This document shows, one piece after another, positions 16,766 to 26,468 of a stretch of 64,000 bases of DNA. The DNA is from CAWIXB01 sp963839955 (lineage in GTDB: Bacteria; Actinomycetota; Actinomycetes; JACCUZ01). The stretch is from assembly GCA_963839955.1 (NCBI GenBank), contig CAWIXB010000001.1, positions 1,488,001 to 1,552,000 of the forward strand, read 5' to 3'. How positions within the stretch are numbered: position 1 is the stretch's first letter; each line of letters opens with the position of its first letter. Under the pieces are notes generated by a model. It was given only the letters and a program-made list of their open reading frames with translations, was not told the origin of the DNA and ran no database searches. The translations under genes and the position numbers were made by a program.

Positions 16766-18153
16766 TCGACCGGGCAGGCAGTGCTGCGGGATTCGGACGG
16801 GCGCAGGTTCAGTGCAACGGGGATCGTGGCTGCGATGCCCGCTGCGACGACGAGCACGGCGACACGAAGGCCGTCGGTTTGCGAGTTGGCGATCAGGACG
16901 AGAACGGCGAGGCCGGCGGAGGCGCCGACCTGGGTGCCCGTGGACGCCATGCCGGAGGCGATGCCCTGGTCGCCGGCTGCCACGCCGGTAGACGCGGCGA
17001 TGTACATGGTGGTGTAGACGACGCCATCGCCGATGCTGAGCAGGATCAGGCCCGGGACGAGGGCGCCGTAGGAGGCGCTCTCCGACATCGCCAGGCCGAG
17101 CCCCGACGCGCCGAGCGCCCCGAGCGCGAGCGCGCCGACGAGGGTGACCCTGAGTCCGAACCGTGTTGCCAATCGTCCACCCAGCGCCGACCCGCCGACC
17201 ACGAACGCGGTGGGAAGCAGGAACGCGACACCCGTCTGGAAGGGGTCGTAGCCACGCACGTCCTGGAAATAGAGGGTGAGGAAATAGAGCACCGATCCGA
17301 AGGTGGCCGTGAACAGCAGCGCGATCGCGATCGCGGTGCTGAGGTTGCGGTTGTCCAACAACCCAAGGGGCATCAGCGGGTCGCGGCTGCGCGACTCGAT
17401 GACGACGAACGCGATCAGCAGCAGCCCGCCTACCAGGGCGCTGGCGAGGATCGCGGGCGATCCCCAGCCGAGCTCCGGTCCCTGGACCAGCGCGAAAACC
17501 AGAAGGGTGATGCCGACGCTCGCGCTCACGGCCCCCGGGATGTCGAAGGTCCTTGACGTGTCGCGTTTTCGGTCGGCGGCGATCAGCGAGAAGGAGAGCC
17601 CGAACGCCACCGTCGCCAATGGGACGTTCACGAGGAAGACGGCCTGCCAGCCGAACGCCGTGGTCAGCGCCCCGCCGAGCAGGACCCCGAGCACGAGGCC
17701 GGCGGCGCCGGCACCACCCCACACCGCGAGTGCCTGGGAGCGTTCCGGTCCTTCCGCGAAGGTGGTGTTGATCAGCGACAGCGTCGCCGGGAACACGAGT
17801 GCTCCCCCCAGGCCCTGGACGACCCGAGCCGCGAGCAAGATCTCCGGGGCGCCCGCGAGCCCTCCGGCGAGCGACGAGATCGCGTAGAGGAGCAAGCCGG
17901 CCATGAAGACCCGCCGCCGGCCGAGCAGGTCCGCTGCGCGGCCGCCGAGCAACAGGAATCCGCCGAACGCCACCGCGTAGGCGCTGATCACCGATTGCAA
18001 GGTCTGGTCAGAGAAGCCCAGCCCGCGCGCGATGTCCGGCAAGGCGATGACGACGATGTAGGCGTCGACCGCCACGATCAGCTGAGCAAACGCCAGCAAG
18101 GCCAACATCGCCCCCCGCGGGGCTGATCGGTGCCCGCGGCCTGGGAAATCCAT
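16762..18153 (-). CDS. MFS drug-type exporter, DHA2 (14-TM, EmrB/QacA) family
   Basis: A 463-aa transporter with about 14 hydrophobic helices. Motif A in the first cytoplasmic loop is GGRAADLLGRRRVFMAGLLL, and the motif C-like stretch GAAGLVLGVLLGGALT marks drug/proton antiporters. The first helix carries an acidic residue in AVDAYIVVIALPDIA, as in DHA2 proteins. Substrate unknown. The start is ATG 18153. No TetR- or MarR-type regulator is adjacent. Confidence 0.9.
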   Translation of the reverse strand: MDFPGRGHRSAPRGAMLALLAFAQLIVAVDAYIVVIALPDIARGLGFSDQTLQSVISAYAVAFGGFLLLGGRAADLLGRRRVFMAGLLLYAISSLAGGLAGAPEILLAARVVQGLGGALVFPATLSLINTTFAEGPERSQALAVWGGAGAAGLVLGVLLGGALTTAFGWQAVFLVNVPLATVAFGLSFSLIAADRKRDTSRTFDIPGAVSASVGITLLVFALVQGPELGWGSPAILASALVGGLLLIAFVVIESRSRDPLMPLGLLDNRNLSTAIAIALLFTATFGSVLYFLTLYFQDVRGYDPFQTGVAFLLPTAFVVGGSALGGRLATRFGLRVTLVGALALGALGASGLGLAMSESASYGALVPGLILLSIGDGVVYTTMYIAASTGVAAGDQGIASGMASTGTQVGASAGLAVLVLIANSQTDGLRVAVLVVAAGIAATIPVALNLRPSESRSTACPVD

Positions 18154-18296
18154 GACGGGACATACTCGCCTTCGTAGTTGGCCGAAGCCACCGGGTTTTC
18201 GCGCTCCTGCACAACTGCATGATCAGCGCGGGAGGATGCTGGGATGGGGTTGAGTGGGGGCAGGTCCAGCCGGGCGACGAATGGAAGGACACGAGC

Positions 18297-18707
18297 ATGA
18301 CGATCGTGGTCGGGTACGTGCCTACCGCGGAGGGTCGGGCGGCCCTTCGCCGCGCGGCCGAGGAGGCTCGGCTGCGCTCCAGCCGCCTGGTCGTCATCAA
18401 CTCGAGCAAGGGCGGGCCTCACCTCGACGAGGCCGACGCCATCCGCCACGAGAGCGAGCTGGCCCAGGTGCGCGAGCAGCTCGACGGCGAAGGTATCGAG
18501 AACGAGGTGCGTCAGCTCGTCCGCGGACTCGACCCGGCCGACGACCTCATCGCCGTCGCCGAGGAGACGTCCGCCGACTTCATCGTGATCGGGCTGCGCC
18601 GTCGTACGGCGGTCGGCAAGCTCATCCTCGGCAGCAACGCGCAGCGGATCCTGCTCGACGCGCCCTGCCCCGTCCTCGCGGTCAAGGCCGCCGAGGGTGA
18701 GGCCTGA
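18297..18707 (+). CDS. universal stress protein (single Usp domain)
   Basis: A 136-aa single-domain Usp protein. It begins MTIVVGYVPTAEGRAALRRA. The ATP-type binding motif G-x2-G-x9-G is recognisable near the C-terminus in VGKLILGSNAQRILLDAP, followed by CPVLAVK. ATG 18297 is preceded by GGAAGGACACGAGC; an earlier in-frame ATG at 18219 has no ribosome site. It lies two bases upstream of the HhH-GPD gene, so the pair is one transcript. Confidence 0.92.
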   Translation: MTIVVGYVPTAEGRAALRRAAEEARLRSSRLVVINSSKGGPHLDEADAIRHESELAQVREQLDGEGIENEVRQLVRGLDPADDLIAVAEETSADFIVIGLRRRTAVGKLILGSNAQRILLDAPCPVLAVKAAEGEA

Positions 18708-18709
18708 CC

Positions 18710-19318
18710 GTGCCTGACACGCCGACGCTCGCCATCACCGGCGACCCGTTCGCCGACGCCCTGCTGGGCGCAGACCCGTTCGCCCTGCTGGCGGGGATGA
18801 TGCTCGACCAGCAGTTCCCGATGGAGCGAGCCTTCGCCGGGCCCGCCCTGATCGCGTCGCGACTGGGAGTCGATCGCCTCGACCCCGGCGTGATCGCGGC
18901 CTATGACCCCGCCGCGTTCGTCGCGCTCTGCACCGGGCCGCCGGCCGTCCACCGGTTCCCGGGCAGCATGGCGGCGCGCCTCCAGCTGCTCGCGCGGGTG
19001 ATCGTCGAGCAGTACGACGGCGACACGGCCGCCCTGTGGAACACCGCCGCCACGGGGACGGACCTGCTGACCCGGCTGCGCGCGCTGCCAGGCTTCGGCG
19101 AGGCGAAGGCGAGGATCTTCCTCGCGCTGCTCGGCAAGCAGTGCGACGTTCGCCCCGAGGGGTGGCGCGAGGCGGCGGGCCCGTACGGCGAGGAAGGCGC
19201 GCGCCGCTCGGTGGCCGACGTGCGCGACGCGGCCTCGCTGGCGGAGGTCCGGGCGTACAAGCAGCAGCAGAAGGCGGCCGTGAAGTCGAAGGAGCCCCGC
19301 CCCGCGCCCGGAGGGTGA
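18710..19318 (+). CDS. HhH-GPD-type base-excision DNA repair protein
   Basis: A 202-aa protein of the actinobacterial HhH-GPD glycosylase-like group. The helix-hairpin-helix is seen in LRALPGFGEAKARIFLALLG near residue 125, and the N-terminal half has DPFALLAGMMLDQQFPMERA, which corresponds to the first part of the glycosylase fold. The lysine-rich C-terminus (KQQQKAAVKSKE) could contact DNA. It is expected to remove or recognise damaged bases; the lesion is unknown. Start GTG 18710. Confidence 0.88.
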   Translation: MPDTPTLAITGDPFADALLGADPFALLAGMMLDQQFPMERAFAGPALIASRLGVDRLDPGVIAAYDPAAFVALCTGPPAVHRFPGSMAARLQLLARVIVEQYDGDTAALWNTAATGTDLLTRLRALPGFGEAKARIFLALLGKQCDVRPEGWREAAGPYGEEGARRSVADVRDAASLAEVRAYKQQQKAAVKSKEPRPAPGG

Positions 19319-19391
19319 CGTCCGTCCAACTCCCTGCGACCGACGGCACGGGAGCATTAGATTCCTCGCAGGAGATCAAGGGAGGCTGGCC

Positions 19392-19433
19392 GTGGACACG
19401 CGACAGCCCCGATTGTTGTCCCCGCAACTGTGA
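19392..19433 (+). CDS. possible 13-codon leader ORF coupled to the PAS-GAF-SpoIIE gene
   Basis: A GTG at 19392 sits six bases after a near-perfect ribosome site AAGGGAGG (19378-19385). It encodes VDTRQPRLLSPQL and stops at TGA 19431-19433, overlapping the GTG start of the phosphatase gene (GTGA). The phosphatase GTG has no good site of its own. The arrangement suggests translational coupling through a leader peptide. Alternatively, one indel here hides a longer N-terminus of the phosphatase. Confidence 0.4.
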   Translation: MDTRQPRLLSPQL

Positions 19434-20950
19434 GCGACACGACCATCAACGGCCTGGGCGGCAGTCAGCCCCTGGGGCCTGCTGACAGCGCTCTGCTCGC
19501 CACGCTCGTCCTCCAGGCGCCGGTTGCCTTCGTCCTCTACGACACCGACCTGCGCTACCGCCGGATCAACCGGATGCTCGCCGAGATCAACGGCCTCCCG
19601 ATGGAGGCGCACATCGGCCGGCTGCCGAGCGAGGTCCTGGCGCCGGAGCTCGGCGCGGCCGTGGAGGCCCGCTTGCACGAGGTGCTGCGGACCGGCCTGG
19701 TGATCTCCGACGACGACTTCACCGCACCCTCGCCGCTCACCGGTGAGATCAACCACTACCAGTCGCAGTGGTTCCCGGCTCGCGACGAGAGCGGCGTCGT
19801 GATCGGCGTCGCCGTCCTGGTGACCGACGTCACGGCCCGGTTCCGGGCGGAGAAGGCCCTTCGCGAGAGCAATGAACGCACCGCCGAGTTGCAGCGCGCG
19901 ACGGCCGCTCTGTCGGGCGCCCTGACGATCGACGACGTCCGGCGCGCCATGACGAGCGTCGGCGCGTCCGCCCTCGGTGCGACCCGCACCGAGCTCGACC
20001 TCCTCCCGGATCATCGTCTGGGGCCCGCCGAGACCGCCCCGGACGAGGCGATCCCGGTGCAGGGCACGGCGGACCCGACCATGGTCGACCTGGCGCTGCT
20101 CGTCTCCGGCACCCGCATCGGGACGTTGCGTCTGACGGTCGCAGGCGAGAGGTGGCGCCACAACGAGGACCGGGTGTTCCTGGAGGCGCTGGCCGGGCAG
20201 TGCGCCATCGCCGTCGAGCGTGCCCGCCTGTACGAGCGCGAGCGGTCCACCGCGGCGGCGCTGCAGCGCAGCCTGCTCCCGGACCGGCTGCCCGAGCTGC
20301 CGGGAGTCACCCTGGCGGCGTCGTTCCGTCCCGGGTCGCTGGAGGCGGAGGTGGGCGGCGACTGGTACGACGCCTTCGCGCTGCCGGACGGCCGGCTCGC
20401 GCTGGTCGTCGGCGACGTGATGGGCAAGGGGGTGGGCGCCGCCGCGGGGATGGGCCGGCTGCGGGCAGCGCTGCGGGCTCTCGCCCTGGTCGACCCGCTG
20501 CCCGAGTCGGTGCTTCGCGGCCTCGATCTGGTCTTCACCGCGACCGAGGACCCCGACCAGATCGCGACCCTCGTCTACCTGCTGGCGGACCCCGCATCCG
20601 GTCGGATCGCCGTCGCGGCCGCGGGCCACCTGCCCCTCGTCCTGCTGCGCGCCGGCGGGGCGCCCGAGCTGGTGGACGCGGGGGGCGGCTCGACCCCGCT
20701 CGGCTGGCCGGAGCCGCGCTGGCAGCGCACCCTCGAGCTCGGGCCGGGCGACACCCTGGTGGGGTTGACCGACGGCGTCGTGGAGCGACGAGGCTACGAC
20801 CTCGACGAGGGGCTGGCCGAGGTGCTCCTGGCCGTGGGGAAGCCGGCGGACAGCCTCGGCGAGCTCGTCGACCGGGTCGCCCAGACCATGCTGGGGCAGA
20901 CCGCCGGGCGGGACGACGCCACGTTGCTCGCCCTGCGATTCGACGGCTGA
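19430..20950 (+). CDS. PP2C/SpoIIE-family phosphatase with PAS and GAF sensor domains
   Basis: A 506-aa signalling protein. Residues about 25-145 are a PAS domain (APVAFVLYDTDLRYRRINRM, ending VLVTDVTARFRAEKAL). Residues about 150-265 are GAF-like (DRVFLEALAGQCAIAVERA). Residues about 275-506 are the SpoIIE phosphatase: EVGGDWYDAF, VVGDVMGKGVGAAA, VGLTDGVVERRG and DDATLLALR carry the metal-binding aspartates, all present. Such proteins dephosphorylate anti-anti-sigma factors in partner-switching pathways. The GTG start overlaps a short leader frame. The HATPase gene at 25.2-25.6 kb could be part of the same kind of circuit, but that is inference. Confidence 0.88.
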   Translation: MSDTTINGLGGSQPLGPADSALLATLVLQAPVAFVLYDTDLRYRRINRMLAEINGLPMEAHIGRLPSEVLAPELGAAVEARLHEVLRTGLVISDDDFTAPSPLTGEINHYQSQWFPARDESGVVIGVAVLVTDVTARFRAEKALRESNERTAELQRATAALSGALTIDDVRRAMTSVGASALGATRTELDLLPDHRLGPAETAPDEAIPVQGTADPTMVDLALLVSGTRIGTLRLTVAGERWRHNEDRVFLEALAGQCAIAVERARLYERERSTAAALQRSLLPDRLPELPGVTLAASFRPGSLEAEVGGDWYDAFALPDGRLALVVGDVMGKGVGAAAGMGRLRAALRALALVDPLPESVLRGLDLVFTATEDPDQIATLVYLLADPASGRIAVAAAGHLPLVLLRAGGAPELVDAGGGSTPLGWPEPRWQRTLELGPGDTLVGLTDGVVERRGYDLDEGLAEVLLAVGKPADSLGELVDRVAQTMLGQTAGRDDATLLALRFDG

Positions 20951-21107
20951 GCGACGCGCGGACCGGGCTCGCCGCGGGCGCCGAAGGCGGTGCGATTCGG
21001 CAGGCCGTGTCACAATGATGTGTTGCTAGGCGGCGGACGCCGCCCCCAGTCCCAGACCGCCAGCGCCCCCGTGCAGCACGCGCGCGGCGCATGACGAGAG
21101 GTAGCAC

Positions 21108-22496
<1,389 letters not shown>

Positions 22497-22573
22497 GCCG
22501 GCCCGACGCGCCGTGGTCTCGGCCAAATTCGTGTGATATAGGTCATAGCCCCGCCCCCGAGGAGGCCGTCGCT

Positions 22574-25198
22574 ATGGTCCGAGCCGGTCACACCACGCGT
22601 CTGGTCGCCATGGCAGCCCTCGCCGTGGCCTTGATCGTGCCGACGACCTCCGCCGCGGGTGCGCCGGGAGCCCCGCCAGGGCCAGGGGCGTCGGCGTCCA
22701 CTCCCGAGCTCAGCGAGAGCTCGCGGCTCGCCGACCGCCGATCGCTGGTGGTGGGCGACCGCGCCTACGCCATGAGCACCGCGGACACGCTCTACCCGGC
22801 CGCAGGCTGGCACATCCGCGGCGAGATGGGTGGTGTGTGGACCCCGCCGGTCAAGCTCGTCGACGGCGTCTGGTTCCGCCTCGGCAGCCGCTGGCTCGGC
22901 GACCCCGACGGCGTGCCCGCCATGCGGACGACCGCCGGCTGGGGCTACACGCGTACGTCGTTCGCGCCGGTGGACCAGGTCACCGTGCAGCGCACCGACT
23001 TCGTGCCCGACGGCACGCGGGCCACTCTGGTCGGTCTCACCCTCTCGTCCACGACGAAGCAGACCGTGCCGCTGGCACTCGACGCCCATTCCGAGCTCAT
23101 GTCCGCCTACCCCTGGGGCTGGACCACGCCGAACGCCGGCACGTTCAACCTCCAGGACACGGGCGCTTACCACAAGGGCTCGCTGCTGTTCCGGGAGACC
23201 GGTACACCCCCTGTCGCGAATGCTTCGCGACACGACTGGGCCGCGTTCGTCGCGGGCAGCAAGCCGCCGACGTCCCACGAGCTCGGACCCAACCACCGCG
23301 GACCGCAGGACCCCGCCGTGGTCTGTCCCGCTGACGGCCCGGCGCCGACGACGTGCGACGACGGCGCCTTCGGAAAGGGCACCGGTGGGCAGCTGGGTTG
23401 GCAGGTCAAGCTGAACCGGAACAAGCCGACCACTCTGTGGTTCGCCGTCGCCGGGTCGGACAAGGGCGTCGGGCCTGCGCGTGCCGAGCTGAAGAAGGCA
23501 CTGGCCAACCCGGCGAGGGCTCTGGCGAAGAAGGTCGCGTCCCGCCAGAAGCTCGCCGCCAACACGCAGGTCGAGCTTCCCGGTGACCCTCTCCTCGAGC
23601 GGAGCATCGCGTGGAGCAAGCAGAACCTCGCCGACTCCGTCCAGGAGGCGCACGACCTGCGCCTGCGCAAGGTCGACGAAGGTCGCGCGTACCCAGCTCC
23701 CCAGGGCAGGTTGGCGAAGGCGCGCTGGCTGGGCGCGGGCTGGCCGGACTATCCGTGGCTGTTCGGCACCGACGGTGAGTACACCGCCTTCGCCAGCGTC
23801 GCGATGGGCCAGTTCGACGACATCAAGGCGCACCTGCGGGCGCTGCGCGACGTCAGTGAGGTGATGAACGGCAACAGCGGCAAGGTGGTCCACGAGGTCA
23901 TGCCGGACGGGTCCGTCTACTACGGCACCCTCGACTCAGCCGGCAACACGGACGAGACCTCGAAGTTCCCCAGCGCGGTGGCCCTCATCTGGCGTTGGAC
24001 GGGCGACCGCGCGTTCCGTGACGACCTCTACGCCTTCACGGTCCGGAACATGCGCTACGTCGTCGGAGAGCTGGACGACGACGGCGACGGCTGGCCGGAA
24101 GGTCTCGGCAACGTGGAGCGGTCGGGCATGGGCGTGGAGAAGCTCGACAACACCGTCTACACGATCCGCGGCCTGCGCGACCTGGCCGACCTGGCGCGCA
24201 GCAAGGGGGACGCCGCGACGGTGACGTGGGCCTCGGACCGCGCCGCGGCGATGGAAGCCGCGTTCGAGGGGTCCTGGTGGTACGGCGGGGACACCCACCA
24301 GTACGCCGACTCGATCGACGACCCCGCCGACCCGGCGAACGACAACACGAAGATCCTGCAGCGACACTGGATCGGCGTGACGCCGATGGACGCCGAGCTG
24401 GTCCGCGACGGCCAGGTCACCCGGCCGCTCGCCACCGATGCACATGGCCAGGAAGCTCTGGAGCAGCGACAGAAGGACTGCTACTCAGGCGAGTTCGGGC
24501 TCTTCCACACCGGCACCGGCCCGACCTCGGCGCCGGAAGGGAACCCGGGGGCGTCCTGCGACAGCTCCGTGTCGACGGTGCGGAGCGAGCGGTCGGTGTT
24601 CTCGCTGAACACCGGCATCATGGCGGTCGCCGAGGGCAACTTCGGCCGGCTGGGCGAGGACGAGCAGCAGCGGTACACGACCGGCAACGCCCGCATCCAG
24701 CTCGACCCGAACGTGTGGGAGATGCCGGGGGCGATGCCGGAGATCGCACCGAGTCCCGACTTCCCGGCCAACATCGGCCGGCCGCTCTACGACCGATCGA
24801 TGGTGCTGCAGGCCTGGGGCACCTACGGCACGCTGTGGCCGGTCGTGCACCACCAGCTCGGCGTCAGTCCCGACATCGGGCGCGGTCGGCTCGCGGTCGT
24901 CCCGCAGGTCCCCGACGGGCAGAGCCGGGTCGCCGGCAAGCAGATCAAGGTCGGACGCGGGTCGGTCGACGTCACCGCCGAGCGTCATGCGCGGAGTCTG
25001 ACCACGCGCGTCAGCCGGCACCTCTCGGCGGACCTGTCGATCGGCCACGTGCTGCCCGACGGTGCCGAGGTCTCCTCGGTGACCCTGAACGGCGCGCCTA
25101 CGGCCTACCAGGTGCGCTCGACAGCACGCGGCAAGGAGGTCGTCGTGGACGCCGGGTCCCGCCGGGGCACGAGCACCCTGGTGGTCCACGTCTCCTGA
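22574..25198 (+). CDS. secreted (alpha/alpha)6-barrel glycosidase-like protein
   Basis: An 874-aa exported protein. Residues 1-28 form a signal peptide (LVAMAALAVALIVPTTSAAG). An N-terminal beta-rich domain follows to about residue 330. The middle and C-terminal part looks like an alpha/alpha toroid of the glycogen-debranching or glucoamylase type: WLGAGWPDYPWLFGTDGEY, RWTGDRAFRDDLYAFTVRNM, DDDGDGWPEGLGNVERSGMG, and WEMPGAMPEIAPS. Candidate acids are Asp in FGTDGEY and Glu in WPEG. The polysaccharide substrate is unknown. ATG 22574 follows CGAGGAGGCCGTCGCT. A likely -10 region GATATAGGTCATAG lies at about 22537-22550. Confidence 0.78.
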   Translation: MVRAGHTTRLVAMAALAVALIVPTTSAAGAPGAPPGPGASASTPELSESSRLADRRSLVVGDRAYAMSTADTLYPAAGWHIRGEMGGVWTPPVKLVDGVWFRLGSRWLGDPDGVPAMRTTAGWGYTRTSFAPVDQVTVQRTDFVPDGTRATLVGLTLSSTTKQTVPLALDAHSELMSAYPWGWTTPNAGTFNLQDTGAYHKGSLLFRETGTPPVANASRHDWAAFVAGSKPPTSHELGPNHRGPQDPAVVCPADGPAPTTCDDGAFGKGTGGQLGWQVKLNRNKPTTLWFAVAGSDKGVGPARAELKKALANPARALAKKVASRQKLAANTQVELPGDPLLERSIAWSKQNLADSVQEAHDLRLRKVDEGRAYPAPQGRLAKARWLGAGWPDYPWLFGTDGEYTAFASVAMGQFDDIKAHLRALRDVSEVMNGNSGKVVHEVMPDGSVYYGTLDSAGNTDETSKFPSAVALIWRWTGDRAFRDDLYAFTVRNMRYVVGELDDDGDGWPEGLGNVERSGMGVEKLDNTVYTIRGLRDLADLARSKGDAATVTWASDRAAAMEAAFEGSWWYGGDTHQYADSIDDPADPANDNTKILQRHWIGVTPMDAELVRDGQVTRPLATDAHGQEALEQRQKDCYSGEFGLFHTGTGPTSAPEGNPGASCDSSVSTVRSERSVFSLNTGIMAVAEGNFGRLGEDEQQRYTTGNARIQLDPNVWEMPGAMPEIAPSPDFPANIGRPLYDRSMVLQAWGTYGTLWPVVHHQLGVSPDIGRGRLAVVPQVPDGQSRVAGKQIKVGRGSVDVTAERHARSLTTRVSRHLSADLSIGHVLPDGAEVSSVTLNGAPTAYQVRSTARGKEVVVDAGSRRGTSTLVVHVS

Positions 25199-25218
25199 CT
25201 CGACTCCTGAGCTGACGG

Positions 25219-25647
25219 CTACCTGGACAGGCTGCTGCCGCGCCTGCCCGCCAGCTCGGGAGAGCGGGTGAGCCTGCTGATCGGCAGCTCGAACCACGAC
25301 TTCGCGCCTCCGGTGGCGACTGCGTCGTGACCCCATCGGCTCGCGAACTCGTCGAGGATCCGCAGCATGATCTCGGCTTCCGTGGGGTCGCGGGAGGACA
25401 CCAGGGAGGGCTGCAGCGAGTGCGGCTCGTAGACCTCGACGCGCAGTCGCGCCTCGCGCAGGTGCAGCCGCAGGCACAGCCGCTCGCGGGCGCGCCCCCG
25501 GGTGACCGCGTTGGCCACCAGCTCGGTCACCAGCAGCTCGGCGTCGCGGAGGGTCATGCGGTCCAGGACGGCGGGGAAGCGCCGGATGGCCTTCCGGGCG
25601 GCCTGGACGGACCGGGGCTCGGCGGAAAGCCAGGTCTCCTGGATCAT
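25219..25647 (-). CDS. anti-sigma-factor-like HATPase (RsbW/SpoIIAB-type) protein
   Basis: A 142-aa single-domain GHKL ATPase. The N box is DAELLVTELVANAVTRGRA, and the first part (RSVQAARKAIRRFPAVLDRM) is the usual helix of actinobacterial switch kinases. The later G-box is degenerate. Such proteins bind sigma factors or phosphorylate STAS antagonists. The start ATG 25647 follows GAGGAGCGGCTG, so a longer 173-aa reading is unlikely. No anti-anti-sigma gene is adjacent; the SpoIIE phosphatase 4 kb away is a plausible partner, by inference. Confidence 0.82.
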   Translation of the reverse strand: MIQETWLSAEPRSVQAARKAIRRFPAVLDRMTLRDAELLVTELVANAVTRGRARERLCLRLHLREARLRVEVYEPHSLQPSLVSSRDPTEAEIMLRILDEFASRWGHDAVATGGAKSWFELPISRLTRSPELAGRRGSSLSR

Positions 25648-25794
25648 CAGCCGCTCCTCGTACCCCCCGGCGCACCGTCTTCGTTGCCGACGACCTCGCG
25701 GATTGGTCCGCGATGTTGGTACGCCCGTCGTGCCCTCCAACGACCCAGCGGACGGAAAGTCACGCCGGAATCTGCGCAGGTCAGCGGGACGTGC

Positions 25795-25826
25795 GAGAGG
25801 GCCCCGGGAAGTCCTGGGGCCCTCTC
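25795..25826 (-). terminator. 11-bp perfect hairpin downstream of the DUF7455 gene
   Basis: GAGAGGGCCCC (25795-25805) and its exact complement (25816-25826) flank ten bases. It lies downstream of the minus-strand DUF7455 gene (ending 25863) and before the HATPase start, so it would separate the two transcripts. On the plus strand it is followed by a short T run (GTTTTG at about 25840). Confidence 0.7.
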
Positions 25827-25862
25827 GATGTCGTGGGGTGTTTTGGGCTATTGCGACCTGAT

Positions 25863-26093
25863 CTAGCGCTCGCCCTCGGGGGCGACCGGCGGTGTCTGGG
25901 CCAAAGTCTCGCTGTCGTCCTGGAAGCCGACCGCGATCTCGCGGAGCTTGGCCTCGTGGCTGCGTCCGTGGTGGGCGCAGAACAGCAGCTCGCCGCCGGA
26001 CGGCATGGTCACGCGGATGTAGGCCTGCGCGCCGCAGCGGTCGCAGCGGTCGGCAGCACTCAGGCGTGCGTGCGGGGCTAGAGCAGTGTTCAC
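25863..26093 (-). CDS. DUF7455 family zinc-ribbon-like protein
   Basis: A 76-aa protein. Two Cys pairs are arranged as RCDRCGAQAYIRVTM and later LLFCAHHGRSHEAKL, a probable zinc-binding knuckle (CxxC...CxxH). This is the actinobacterial DUF7455 family, usually near sigA/parE; function unknown. The start is GTG 26093, placed after AGGAGAGGGCGAC; upstream in-frame codons to 26141 have no such site. Confidence 0.8.
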   Translation of the reverse strand: MNTALAPHARLSAADRCDRCGAQAYIRVTMPSGGELLFCAHHGRSHEAKLREIAVGFQDDSETLAQTPPVAPEGER

Positions 26094-26468
26094 GTCGCCC
26101 TCTCCTCCGTGTTGCGGGTAGTACCTACAGACAACATCCAATCACCTGGGGTTCGTTCCCGAGACCCCGCTCGTCTTGGTTCGCTGTCCGCGTACACCCG
26201 GCCGGCTGATGCCGACCCTGTTGCCCGCTTCTGAGCATTCTCGAACACTCCGCAGCATCACAGCCCGGTCACAGCGTGTCGATCCCCCGTTCGGCCCGTC
26301 CGGAGCACCCGAATCGCCCACGATGGGGACCCTGTGCAGTGGCCTGCTCACCCACTGGCGATGGGTGCGTGGCGCCGCCAGGCGGCGTCCCCCGCCGGCG
26401 ATAGCCTGATCGGGTTAGCCCGCCGGCGCCACAGGTCCGGCCCCTACCGGATGCAGGTGACCGTCCGC
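26094..26468. other. divergent promoter region between DUF7455 and parE
   Basis: A 375-base stretch without a convincing gene. A likely actinobacterial -10 element, TAGCCT (26402-26407), faces parE. An in-frame ATG at 26451 could extend parE by six codons. A hairpin-capable region GTGGCGCCGCCAGGCGGCGTC lies near 26370-26390. On the other strand the DUF7455 promoter must lie close to 26100-26150. No operator that I can name is visible. Confidence 0.4.
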
